Source: a virus. Taken from it: a stretch of DNA of 27,988 nucleotides. The position numbers were made by a program, and so were the translations under genes. Shown here in pieces: positions 20,218 to 27,949 of the stretch (position 1 is the stretch's first letter; each line of letters begins with the position of its first letter). The DNA lies in the IMG/VR virus record IMGVR_UViG_3300029998_000099, positions 1 through 27,988 of that record; one strand, 5' to 3'. The notes under the pieces were generated by a model that made no database searches, had not been told where the DNA came from, and was given only the letters and a program-made list of their open reading frames with translations.

Positions 20218-21920
20218 TGGAATCACCAAAAATTATTTCACTAACTCTAAATAGTAGATTTGGAGTTTTAGAAGCTCAGGAAGTTATTTTTACTCAGGAT
20301 GTAAATCAACTTGTACAAATCAAAGGACAGGTCGGGCATGGAAAAAGTAGTGTAGGCAATGCTATTTCGGTAGGACTATCGGGAGGGTCAGAACGTGAAG
20401 TTCCATTAGACTTAAAGAAATTTGAGAATTTGGACATAGAAGAGCAGCTATCTTTCGGCGATGTTCCTGTATTCTTACACACTAAATATGAAGCAGGTAA
20501 ACTATCATCATCTGTTTATATTAAAGACATAAATGGTAAGCGATGTGACAACCCAGTACTTGCTGGCTCAAAATTTACCGCCGCATCACTGCGTGATTTT
20601 CTAAAGACCGAGCTTACATTCGGTGTTGATGAATTTTTATCTGAAAATCCAAAAGTACAGTTTAATTGGATGACAAGTGTCTACAAGGACAAATTAAAAG
20701 ATTGTGGAGTCATATTCGACAAGAAATCTCCATTATATGTTGGCTCAATCCTTTACGATTTGGAGCAAGCAAAAATGGATCGTTCACGTATCTACAACAA
20801 GGTAACCGAACTTAACGCATTTAAGACCAGATTGGAACAAGAAGGATATAAGGAAACTAACATTCCGGACTACATTAACGTTTCGCTTATCGAAGAGGAA
20901 CAACGCTCGGCAACCAAAAAGTACTACGAGGAAATTCAATCAATTGACAAGGAAATTAGCGATCTTAGTATTCAGGCATCTCAATATAATTCAGTTATTG
21001 CAAATTATAATGCAACGCTGGAAACGCAAAAAAAACTCATAGATTCCGAGGAAGAAAAAAAAGTAAATGAATTTAACTCTGTAGTTCAAAAAGAAATAGA
21101 CCTAAGAGAAGAAATTCGTGTTTGTGTTGATTTCTTAGTCAAAAATGGGTTCACTGGAGTTAAAGAACAATTTGAAAGTCTACCAACAATAAGAGATAAA
21201 AAAGAAATAATTCTAACAGTAATAACCAAGATTGAAAAAGATGAGAACAACAAATTTATTCGCGTTGGTAACTATACTCCTGAAGTTGATAGTGCATTCG
21301 TTGGCATATCTGATTTACGCACTGCTGGGGCTATTCTCATGGATAAAAAATCTAAAGTGATAGAACCTAAAGAAGAAGATTATAGGTCTCGTATTGAGTC
21401 TGCAAAGGGGGCTAATCGCATTGCTGAACGTTGGAGTATTTTCTTTGAACATCAAGAAGCGGATAACAAGGTAAAAGAAATTTTTAACCGTTACAGAAAA
21501 GTATTTACTACTATTGACTTAGGAGTTGCAGGGTTGAAGATGTCGTTACTTGGTGATGATTCGGATGAATCGAATGAAATTCGTACAACTTACAACGGAG
21601 AGCATGATACGGTACTATTCCATAACGAGAAGAAAGAAGCCCGCATTATATCGGCATATTCGCATACGCAAAGGAATGTATTGGCGGTATTACTTCAAAT
21701 CTATTTGCTTGAAGAGAAACGCAAAAAAGGACAAGAAGGTCTGAGGTACATGTTTTTTGACGCTCCTATTGATTTAAAGACTCGTGATATTTTAATTGAT
21801 ATGCAGAAAAAGTATGATTTGCAGTTGATTACAACAACTACAGGGGATTTTGTTGTAGAGAATTTGAAAGAGGGTGAGATATTAATTGAGAATGGCTATT
21901 TACTTTCAAAAAAGATATAG
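20217..21920 (+). CDS. SMC/RecN/SbcC-like ATPase
   Basis: 567 residues. Walker A is GQVGHGKSS at 37-45. Middle region from about 180 to 400 is coiled coil with charged heptads. A degenerate signature, SAYSHTQRNVLAVLLQIYLL, is at about 479-498. The Walker B-like segment YMFFDAPID is at about 511-519. The head-coil-head plan is that of DNA repair and recombination ATPases. Where Walker B normally has Asp-Glu, this has Asp-Ala, so the catalytic Glu appears missing. It precedes the recombination operon. Confidence 0.75.
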   Translation: MESPKIISLTLNSRFGVLEAQEVIFTQDVNQLVQIKGQVGHGKSSVGNAISVGLSGGSEREVPLDLKKFENLDIEEQLSFGDVPVFLHTKYEAGKLSSSVYIKDINGKRCDNPVLAGSKFTAASLRDFLKTELTFGVDEFLSENPKVQFNWMTSVYKDKLKDCGVIFDKKSPLYVGSILYDLEQAKMDRSRIYNKVTELNAFKTRLEQEGYKETNIPDYINVSLIEEEQRSATKKYYEEIQSIDKEISDLSIQASQYNSVIANYNATLETQKKLIDSEEEKKVNEFNSVVQKEIDLREEIRVCVDFLVKNGFTGVKEQFESLPTIRDKKEIILTVITKIEKDENNKFIRVGNYTPEVDSAFVGISDLRTAGAILMDKKSKVIEPKEEDYRSRIESAKGANRIAERWSIFFEHQEADNKVKEIFNRYRKVFTTIDLGVAGLKMSLLGDDSDESNEIRTTYNGEHDTVLFHNEKKEARIISAYSHTQRNVLAVLLQIYLLEEKRKKGQEGLRYMFFDAPIDLKTRDILIDMQKKYDLQLITTTTGDFVVENLKEGEILIENGYLLSKKI

Positions 21921-21924
21921 TATT

Positions 21925-22323
21925 ATGGAAAAAATTTTAAGAATTGAAGAATCTAACTTCAAAATTAATGAAAAGTCATACGGTGGATATGATGGGTATG
22001 AAATAGTAACCGATAAGCAAACAATTCGGATAGGAATATCTGATAGTCAATGCTGCTGTGAGGATTTCGGGTGCATAATCACAAATGATGAAATTTCAGA
22101 ATTTATTAACGCAGAATTAATTGGAGTTTCAATTACCGATACTGCATTAAACAATAAAGAAATTGAAGAGCTTGAATGCTTGGATTGCGGTGGAGCTATG
22201 TTTGTAAATATAGAAACCAACAAGGGTCTACTTCAATTTGTTACCTACAACTCACACAACGGATATTACGGGCATGAAGCGGTATTAGTGAGCAAGCAAC
22301 TTAATCATAATGAAGATTTATAA
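21925..22323 (+). CDS. DUF7448-like hypothetical protein
   Basis: 132 residues from the ATG at 21925, four bases after the ATPase stop. ISDSQCCCEDFGCI (about 38-51) and LLQFVTYNSHNGYYGHEAVLVSKQLNH (about 101-127) are strongly characteristic of a phage and element family that I remember as DUF7448. The Cys cluster suggests metal binding. Role unknown. Confidence 0.7.
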   Translation: MEKILRIEESNFKINEKSYGGYDGYEIVTDKQTIRIGISDSQCCCEDFGCIITNDEISEFINAELIGVSITDTALNNKEIEELECLDCGGAMFVNIETNKGLLQFVTYNSHNGYYGHEAVLVSKQLNHNEDL

Positions 22324-22325
22324 CT

Positions 22326-22391
22326 ATGTCTAACCTTAAACAACTCTTATCACAAATCCTCAAAATGCTCGAAAATAACGAGTGCTATTAA
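22326..22391 (+). CDS. 21-residue ORF
   Basis: ATG at 22326, two bases after the previous stop. It encodes MSNLKQLLSQILKMLENNEC and a last Tyr. It is probably an amphipathic helix. Length gives little support, but its position right after the stop is typical here. Confidence 0.3.
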   Translation: MSNLKQLLSQILKMLENNECY

Positions 22392-22445
22392 ATATATTCC
22401 AATCGTGTTGGCTATGTAAAATATGTTCTTAAACATATAAATAAA

Positions 22446-22477
22446 TTTGCATATAAATAAACTATGCAATATCTTTG
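22446..22477 (+). promoter_or_regulatory. promoter of leader copy 4, TTTG and TATCTTTG
   Basis: TTTG at 22446-22449 and TATCTTTG at 22470-22477 are 20 bp apart, the best complete promoter in the window. P1 of the leader begins 9 nt later, so the RNA probably starts within a few bases of P1. Confidence 0.75.
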
Positions 22478-22486
22478 CAAATATAA

Positions 22487-22574
22487 TTGCAGGTTCGACA
22501 ATACATGCAACTAACAAAATAAGCCCCTCTGTATGGAGATAAGATGTCGAACCCTTATCAAAGTCTTTGGGGCT
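22487..22574 (+). ncRNA. kissing-loop leader RNA, copy 4
   Basis: P1 TTGCA/TGCAA (22487-22491, 22506-22510), with loop A = GGTTCGAC (22492-22499). P2 AGCCCC/GGGGCT (22522-22527, 22569-22574). P3 GATAAG/CTTATC (22538-22543, 22554-22559), with A' = GTCGAACC (22546-22553), perfectly complementary to A. The next start codon is 30 nt downstream and is not an HNH gene but the head of the recombination operon. Confidence 0.85.
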
Positions 22575-22604
22575 AACTTATTTTAAAAATCCAATCAAAT
22601 CAAA

Positions 22605-23135
22605 ATGAGCAATCGAATTACAAAGTCAGAAGCTACACAAGTAGCAAAATTAATGGTGAATGATACCATCGACAAAAAACGTGTAGCGTTAAAAGAGAAA
22701 ATGTCGGCATTAATTCTGCCTGTCGTTTTATCTTCAATCCCAAATGAAGTAAACGAAACGTTTATCAAATTTCCAAACTATTTTCAAACAGCCAAACAAG
22801 TTAATGCAGTTTTAAATGGCGGTGGGTCTGAAAACGTTGAATTATCTGTCAGATTCCCTTCAACAAACGAATGGTGTCCGGCAATTGAAACACCAAAAGA
22901 AATTTATTCAGAGATTTTGAAATTAAGCAATCAAAGATCAAAGTTGCGTGAAAAGTCAGATCAGATAAAAAATAATATTTACGAAACACTTGTTTCACTC
23001 GCTACATATAAAAAGATTAAAGACCAATTCCCAGAAGCGTATAAATATATACCTATTGAATGGTTATCAGAGTCTTTTACTACTCTCGCATTACCAATTG
23101 AAGAATTGACCAAGGAACTTGAAAAATATAAATAG
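22605..23135 (+). CDS. hypothetical protein, first gene of the recombination operon
   Basis: 176 residues, mostly helical. MSNRITKSEATQVAKLMV at the start resembles the opening of the Nmad5-type (nucleotide modification associated) proteins, but I am not sure. FPSTNEWCPAIETP (about 83-96) and SLATYKKIKDQFPEAYKYIP (about 134-153) look conserved. It is the first gene after the best promoter and leader of the window. Confidence 0.6.
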   Translation: MSNRITKSEATQVAKLMVNDTIDKKRVALKEKMSALILPVVLSSIPNEVNETFIKFPNYFQTAKQVNAVLNGGGSENVELSVRFPSTNEWCPAIETPKEIYSEILKLSNQRSKLREKSDQIKNNIYETLVSLATYKKIKDQFPEAYKYIPIEWLSESFTTLALPIEELTKELEKYK

Positions 23136-23137
23136 TC

Positions 23138-23293
23138 ATGAACCACAAACCAAGAAACATCTTAATTCTAAAAGGAAATGGACAACCATTAAAAGCCGTA
23201 AAATCAGGTCGTAATGAATTATGCTCATGTGGATCAGGGAGAAAATCGAAAAAGTGTTGTGATAAAGAGACTCAATACTTTAAAACAAAATAA
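23138..23293 (+). CDS. 51-residue SEC-C motif protein
   Basis: The end NELCSCGSGRKSKKCCDKE (26-44) is a clear SEC-C zinc motif, C-x-C-x8-C-C, as at the C-terminus of SecA and in many stand-alone small proteins. Zinc binding is expected. The partner is unknown. The ATG lies two bases after the preceding stop. Confidence 0.75.
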   Translation: MNHKPRNILILKGNGQPLKAVKSGRNELCSCGSGRKSKKCCDKETQYFKTK

Positions 23294-23295
23294 TT

Positions 23296-23454
23296 ATGTC
23301 AGAAGAAATAACAGTAGGCAGTAAGGTTATTGTATGTGGAGAATTAGAGACCACTATAACTAAAATAGAAGGAGATGAATACTATTTTCTTGATTCCGAT
23401 GGTAAAGAATGGAAAGAAACAACTGACGCAATAGAATTAATAGTAACTATTTAA
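23296..23454 (+). CDS. 52-residue acidic protein
   Basis: MSEEITVGSKVIVCGELETT is followed by short beta strands and KEWKETTDAIELIVTI. It has a Tudor/SH3-like look. The strongly acidic composition could allow DNA mimicry, but this is only suggested by charge. Starts two bases after the SEC-C stop. Confidence 0.6.
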   Translation: MSEEITVGSKVIVCGELETTITKIEGDEYYFLDSDGKEWKETTDAIELIVTI

Positions 23455-23467
23455 TAATCAAACACTT

Positions 23468-24016
23468 ATGGAAGTCAACATTGATGCATTTAAGTATCGC
23501 AAGTCAACGCACCTCGCAAGTATCGATATAAGGGAGATCATACGAGAAAAAGGAGAATGCGTTCTTACTATAAAACTCGCCTATTACGAAAAAGGCGTAA
23601 ATGTAAACGGCAAAAAGCAAGACGGGTATTTTATCCGCTTTGAAGAACCGCTAAAAGAATTTATGCCAAACTCAGGTAATCGTAAAATTATAGCCAACAT
23701 TGTTAAAGAGAAATTAAATATCCCGTTAACTGAAGCTATGATAATAAGCACGTGGACAGGACTTAAAATTAAATTGCTTTTTGACCCGAATAGAACGTTT
23801 GCAGGTGAAGTAACGGGTGGTATTTTAGTTGATAGAACATATCAAGAAGCACCTAAAAAGACTCTCGAAGAAGCATTAGATGCTTTTAAGTCGGTGAGTA
23901 GCAGGGAATCGTTCGTTGTTGCTATGACTGACTTTAAGGAGTTTATGCAGAATGAAACAGTATTAACAGAGTGTAAAGAGTTAGCAGTTAAATATCCTAA
24001 TACAGAGAAGAAATGA
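23468..24016 (+). CDS. hypothetical protein next to the exonuclease
   Basis: 182 residues. THLASIDIREII...CVLTIKLAYYEKGVNVNGKKQDGYFIRFEEP (about 14-62), then NRKIIANIVKE and WTGLKIKLLFDP. I recall this family beside YqaJ/lambda-type exonucleases in Bacteroidetes phages. It sits where a RecT-like annealing protein would be expected, but its sequence does not show a RecT or Erf motif that I can recognise. Overlaps the next start by ATGA. Confidence 0.65.
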   Translation: MEVNIDAFKYRKSTHLASIDIREIIREKGECVLTIKLAYYEKGVNVNGKKQDGYFIRFEEPLKEFMPNSGNRKIIANIVKEKLNIPLTEAMIISTWTGLKIKLLFDPNRTFAGEVTGGILVDRTYQEAPKKTLEEALDAFKSVSSRESFVVAMTDFKEFMQNETVLTECKELAVKYPNTEKK

Positions 24017-24324
24017 AAATAATAGATATTGAAAAAGTATTAGATGAACAATGGAAAGTCTCAACTCAAGTATCTGATAAATTTGAAAATTTGGGTACCT
24101 TAATAAGCAATATCATAGGAGTTGAGTCTGGGAGATGCTTTGGGCTGGGAGTTAATTTTGCAGAAACAGAACTACAAAATTTAGCAATTGAGTTTGCAAG
24201 TTTCATTGGAGACCATCACTACAGATATAATCAAAACATGCTATTTTGGTTTAGTGATAGAAGTAAATATACATTGACTACATCCGAATTATTCACCAAA
24301 TTTATAACCGAAAGAAACAAATGA
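24013..24324 (+). CDS. hypothetical protein
   Basis: 103 residues, acidic N-terminal helix, then VESGRCFGLGVNFAETELQNLAIEFASFIGDHHYRYNQNMLFWFS. No motif known to me. It overlaps both neighbours by ATGA, so its product is coupled to the exonuclease. Confidence 0.6.
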   Translation: MKIIDIEKVLDEQWKVSTQVSDKFENLGTLISNIIGVESGRCFGLGVNFAETELQNLAIEFASFIGDHHYRYNQNMLFWFSDRSKYTLTTSELFTKFITERNK

Positions 24325-24995
24325 AAATCTACAAAGAATTACAACAAGGATCTCAACCTTGGTTAGAAATCAAACACGAAAAAGTAGGCGGTTCACGACT
24401 TGCAAAGATTATGACAAAGTTAGATAAATCAGTTCGTGAATGTTCTGAATACTATGCTATACTTGCCGAACACATGGAGGATTTTGATCCATTCGAAGTC
24501 AATTTTCAAAGTGTGGCTATGGCTCGTGGCAATGAATTTGAACCATTAGCCCGCAAAGAATACGAACGTATATACGGAGTTAAAGTTGAGCAATACGGAT
24601 GGATTCAAAGCGATGAAATTAAAATAGCTGGCATTTCGCCTGATGGTCATATACCTTCACTTGATAAGGCAATAGAAATTAAATGTCCATCGGATAATAC
24701 TCACGTAATGTATATGCTTAATCCTGCTGCATTTTTAGAGGAGTATTGTTGGCAAATTGTTCATAACTTCTTAGTAATTGGAGTTAAGTCAGTAGATGGT
24801 ATTTCATATCGACCTGAGAATAAAATAAAGCCAATGCTTGTTATTCCTGCTACAAAAGATACTTTAATTCAAATATCAAAAAAAGAATGTTACCCAATAT
24901 CTTATTTGGTTGAGTTAGCTGAAAAAAGATTAATTGAATTAGAGATGTGTATTAAGGAGGATTTAGATAAATTAAATAAAGAGAATCAATTTTAA
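24321..24995 (+). CDS. YqaJ-like exonuclease (viral recombinase nuclease)
   Basis: 224 residues, usual length. These enzymes are PD-(D/E)XK nucleases of the lambda exonuclease group that resect duplex ends 5' to 3' for single-strand annealing. QGSQPWLEIKHEKVGGS (9-25) is the N-terminal YqaJ signature. ARGNEFEP (68-75) contains Glu72. SPDG (106-109), Glu119-x-Lys121 and Gln145 complete the active site. Next to the OB protein and helicase it forms the recombination module. Confidence 0.88.
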   Translation: MKIYKELQQGSQPWLEIKHEKVGGSRLAKIMTKLDKSVRECSEYYAILAEHMEDFDPFEVNFQSVAMARGNEFEPLARKEYERIYGVKVEQYGWIQSDEIKIAGISPDGHIPSLDKAIEIKCPSDNTHVMYMLNPAAFLEEYCWQIVHNFLVIGVKSVDGISYRPENKIKPMLVIPATKDTLIQISKKECYPISYLVELAEKRLIELEMCIKEDLDKLNKENQF

Positions 24996-25022
24996 AAAAA
25001 ACAATTTAAAAACAAATCAAAA

Positions 25023-25349
25023 ATGCGAATTAACGGTAGAATTACAGTAGTCCTTCCATTACAAGAAGGTACAAGTGCAAAAGGAACTGCATGGAGTAAA
25101 CAAACAGCAGTAGTAGAAGAATCAGAAGGTCAGTACCCTCAAAGTTTGGCATTCGATATGATGGGTGACAAAATCGTTGCTTTGACAGTTGGACAGCAAG
25201 TTGAAGTCGACTTTGATACAAAGTCTCGTGAATATCAAGGTAAGTATTTTAATAACGTGAATGCGTGGAAAGTGACGGTGGTAGGGCAAGTAGCTCCGGC
25301 AACAACTCAAACTACACCTACACCAGCAGAAAAAGATCTCCCTTTTTAA
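25023..25349 (+). CDS. DUF3127 OB-fold protein, SSB-like
   Basis: 108 residues. GRITVVLPLQEGTSAKGTAWSKQ (5-27), EGQYPQSLAFDMMGDK (35-50) and VEVDFDTKSREYQGKYFNNVNAWKV (60-84) are the order of the DUF3127 family. The Thr/Pro-rich linker and the end AEKDLPF copy the acidic DDxxPF tip of bacterial SSB, which recruits partner enzymes. Role: covering single-stranded DNA during recombination or replication. Confidence 0.82.
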   Translation: MRINGRITVVLPLQEGTSAKGTAWSKQTAVVEESEGQYPQSLAFDMMGDKIVALTVGQQVEVDFDTKSREYQGKYFNNVNAWKVTVVGQVAPATTQTTPTPAEKDLPF

Positions 25350-25361
25350 CATTCATTAACT

Positions 25362-25775
25362 ATGTACTACGAAATTAAAACCCAATACTCAAAAATTGGG
25401 GAGGATGGCAACCCTAAAAAAGTTAGCGAATCATTTTTAGCAGATGCTATTAGCTGCACGGATGCTGAATTAATCGTAACGAAAGAAGTCCAGCCATTTA
25501 GTAACGGAGAGTTTAAAATCAAAAATATCCGTGAAACTACAATTGCTGAATTATTTCAACGTGATTTAGAAGGTAAGTGGTATGCGTGTAGGCTAAATGC
25601 CTTATCCGTAGACGATAAAGGAAATGAAAAGAAGTTTCCTGTACTCATATATGTGAAAGCTACAGAGGTAAAGGATGCAGAAAGTTTCGTTATGCTCCAA
25701 CTTAAAAAGTCAGTTCAGGAATGGGTGATAGTATCTGTTGTTGAAACTAAAATTATTGATGTATTTACTAAATAA
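25362..25775 (+). CDS. DUF4494 protein
   Basis: 137 residues. YYEIKTQYSKIGEDGNPKKVSESFLADAIS (2-31), TDAELIVTKEV (about 33-43), GKWYACRLNAL and the end SVVETKIIDVF follow the DUF4494 family, common in Bacteroidetes and their phages. Function unknown. Lies between the SSB-like gene and an HNH gene. Confidence 0.85.
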   Translation: MYYEIKTQYSKIGEDGNPKKVSESFLADAISCTDAELIVTKEVQPFSNGEFKIKNIRETTIAELFQRDLEGKWYACRLNALSVDDKGNEKKFPVLIYVKATEVKDAESFVMLQLKKSVQEWVIVSVVETKIIDVFTK

Positions 25776-25784
25776 TTAATCAAT

Positions 25785-25807
25785 CCCCGAATCGTAATGG
25801 TTCGGGG
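25785..25807 (+). terminator. GC-rich hairpin, possible weak terminator
   Basis: CCCCGAA (25785-25791) and TTCGGGG (25801-25807) form a perfect 7-bp stem, unusually GC-rich here. No U-run follows (TAAATAACC), so it may instead protect the RNA end or separate the HNH gene from the operon. Confidence 0.5.
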
Positions 25808-25822
25808 TAAATAACCTCAGAA

Positions 25823-26233
25823 ATGATTTGTATCCAATGTGGGCTAAAACAATCAGAAAAAGGTAGCAGGAAATGCAACTCATGCAACTACAAACAAAAG
25901 AAGAAATCAAACCCAATAAGAATAGCCTATACATCACTTAAAGGACATGCTAAAGAACGGGGAAAGGATTTTAATTTGACCATTAAGCAGTTTGAAGAAT
26001 TTTGTATAAAATCAAACTACTTAAATTGTCGTGGAATTGAAAAGTTTAGTTATCACATTGATAGAATAGAGGAAACAAAGGGTTACGAAGTTGGGAATTT
26101 GCAGCTACTAACTAATATCCAAAATGTTAGAAAATACATTAAGTTTGTCGAGATAAATCAACACGGAACTAAGATTTTTAAGACGCAAGTTGCGGTTAAT
26201 TTAAAAGAAATACGTACTGATGCACCTTTTTAA
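25823..26233 (+). CDS. HNH endonuclease with N-terminal zinc finger
   Basis: 136 residues of a type different from the NUMOD4 enzymes. Cys3, Cys6, Cys18 and Cys21 form a zinc finger. The HNH part is FSYHIDRIEETKGYEVGNLQLLTNIQN (about 75-101), with Asp80, Asn92 and Asn98 or Asn101. It sits between recombination genes, as a mobile endonuclease. The C-terminus ends TDAPF, close to the SSB-type tip. Confidence 0.75.
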   Translation: MICIQCGLKQSEKGSRKCNSCNYKQKKKSNPIRIAYTSLKGHAKERGKDFNLTIKQFEEFCIKSNYLNCRGIEKFSYHIDRIEETKGYEVGNLQLLTNIQNVRKYIKFVEINQHGTKIFKTQVAVNLKEIRTDAPF

Positions 26234-26242
26234 AATAAAGTT

Positions 26243-26416
26243 ATGGCTAAGAATAGTTTAGATGTCACTTATTGCAAAGACTGCCCAAACGGTGGAGAAA
26301 TAAAAAACTTTCTCGTTAAATGCAAGGTGGATGGCAGTTGGAATCATAGTATTGTTAATTGTAGAAAAATAGCCGATGATAACTCTAAGACCGTATCAAC
26401 AAGAAATCGAAAATAA
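26243..26416 (+). CDS. 57-residue Cys-rich protein overlapping the helicase
   Basis: Residues CKDCPNG, VKCKVD and NCRK give four Cys in zinc-finger spacing. The 3' part overlaps the helicase start by 41 bp in another frame. The Cys pattern argues that it is coding in spite of the overlap. Confidence 0.6.
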   Translation: MAKNSLDVTYCKDCPNGGEIKNFLVKCKVDGSWNHSIVNCRKIADDNSKTVSTRNRK

Positions 26417-27938
26417 AATTTACGAAAAGTGGAATGAGAAGTCAAATGTACGAGATGGTAACAAGAAAAGTTTATTGGTTCAACTTGGAACAGGTGGAGG
26501 GAAAACGGTAATTTTCAGCGATATAGCTAAAAAGGCGCAGAAAAAAGGTTCGGTAGTTCTTGTTCTTACACATAGGGAAGAATTACTTTCTCAAACAAGT
26601 GGTACGCTCGTAAAATTTGGTTTATTCCCTGATTTAATTACCAGAGATACTAAATATCCGCCAAAAGGTAGTTTGATAGTAGGTATGGTTGAGACTGTGA
26701 TTCGTAGATTATCTAAACCTGAATGGTTATCGTGGTACTCAACTGTAACGCTATGCATCTTAGATGAAGCCCATGAACAACTATTCAATCGTATATTCGA
26801 CATTCCAGCGACTAAGGATAAGTTCGTATTAGGATTTACTGCTACACCTGAAAGGAATGGGAAACAGAGACAATTGAAAGCTGACTATGAAGATATGGTC
26901 GAGGTTTCGGATGTCCAACAGTTAATTAATCTTGGCTATCTTGTCCCAGATAAATACTACTCAATTCCTGTCGACATGAAAGGTGTTTCAGTAAAACAAG
27001 GGGAGTTCGACTCTTCAGAGATGTTCAACCGATATAATAAATCCGAACTTTATTCAGGAGTTATCGACAATTGGAAGCGACTTTGCCCGAACACAATTAC
27101 CTTAGTATTTTGTTGTAATATACAGCATTCAATCAATACTTGTAAAGCACTAAACGATGCAGGAATAAAATCAAAGTTCATTGTATCTGATTTGGCAAAG
27201 CCACAAGTACCTGATGAAAAGGCAACTAAAGGAGATATTGCAAAATATAACATTAAAGTTTTGGAATATGAGAATTATTTAGTTAGCTTTGAATCCTTTT
27301 CCGGTAAAAGAAAAGATGTCATACAACAGTGGAAAGATGGCGAATTTTATATCTTAATAAATGCAGGAATAGCCACCACAGGGTTCGATCATCCACCTAT
27401 TGAAACAGTAATAATAAACAGGGCTACAATGTCAAGTAACTTGCTTCAACAAATGGAAGGACGTGGCAGCCGTATCTTTAAAAACAAAACTCACTTTAAC
27501 TTATTAGACTTTGGCGATAATTGTTCAAGACTTGGATATTATAGACAACAAAGAGAATGGTCACTAACTCACGAGGAATCAAAAAAGGAAGGATGCGGAG
27601 TTGGTGCAGTAAAGGACTGTCCAAAATGCGGAGCTTTAATTCACGCTTCATCTCGAATATGTAAATACTGCGGCTATGTTTTCCCTATCACTCACGAACA
27701 AAAAATAGTTGATTTAGTCGAAATAAGTTATTCGGAAGCGGTAAAGGAATTAAAGAATATCAAAGATTACGATATTTATTCTGAGGCGAAAGGGTATAGT
27801 AAAAATTGGCTTTTTAGGCAAGTATTTATTAAATGGGGCAAAGATGGGCTAATAGAATACGCCAAGACTCATAATTTCCCACAGAATTGGGTTTATATAC
27901 AAATTGCCCGTTACAATGCACAAAATATTCGCAAATAA
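26376..27938 (+). CDS. superfamily 2 DEAH-box helicase with zinc ribbon
   Basis: 520 residues. RPYQQEIE (5-12) is the Q-like motif. Walker A is GTGGGKT at 38-44. DEAH is at 130-133. GFTATPER (153-160) is motif III. The second RecA domain has TGFDHPPIETVI and QMEGRGSR (359-366, motif VI). A C-terminal zinc ribbon has Cys415, Cys418, Cys429 and Cys432. The plan is like the RadD/UvsW-type helicases and phage replication helicases. Role in branch migration or replication is inferred from family and context. Confidence 0.88.
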   Translation: MITLRPYQQEIENKIYEKWNEKSNVRDGNKKSLLVQLGTGGGKTVIFSDIAKKAQKKGSVVLVLTHREELLSQTSGTLVKFGLFPDLITRDTKYPPKGSLIVGMVETVIRRLSKPEWLSWYSTVTLCILDEAHEQLFNRIFDIPATKDKFVLGFTATPERNGKQRQLKADYEDMVEVSDVQQLINLGYLVPDKYYSIPVDMKGVSVKQGEFDSSEMFNRYNKSELYSGVIDNWKRLCPNTITLVFCCNIQHSINTCKALNDAGIKSKFIVSDLAKPQVPDEKATKGDIAKYNIKVLEYENYLVSFESFSGKRKDVIQQWKDGEFYILINAGIATTGFDHPPIETVIINRATMSSNLLQQMEGRGSRIFKNKTHFNLLDFGDNCSRLGYYRQQREWSLTHEESKKEGCGVGAVKDCPKCGALIHASSRICKYCGYVFPITHEQKIVDLVEISYSEAVKELKNIKDYDIYSEAKGYSKNWLFRQVFIKWGKDGLIEYAKTHNFPQNWVYIQIARYNAQNIRK

Positions 27939-27949
27939 TTTAAATAAAT

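Noticed and set aside
23468-24016. RecT or Erf-type annealing protein
   Set aside because: The position beside the exonuclease fits, but I see no RecT/Erf motif, so only the context supports it.
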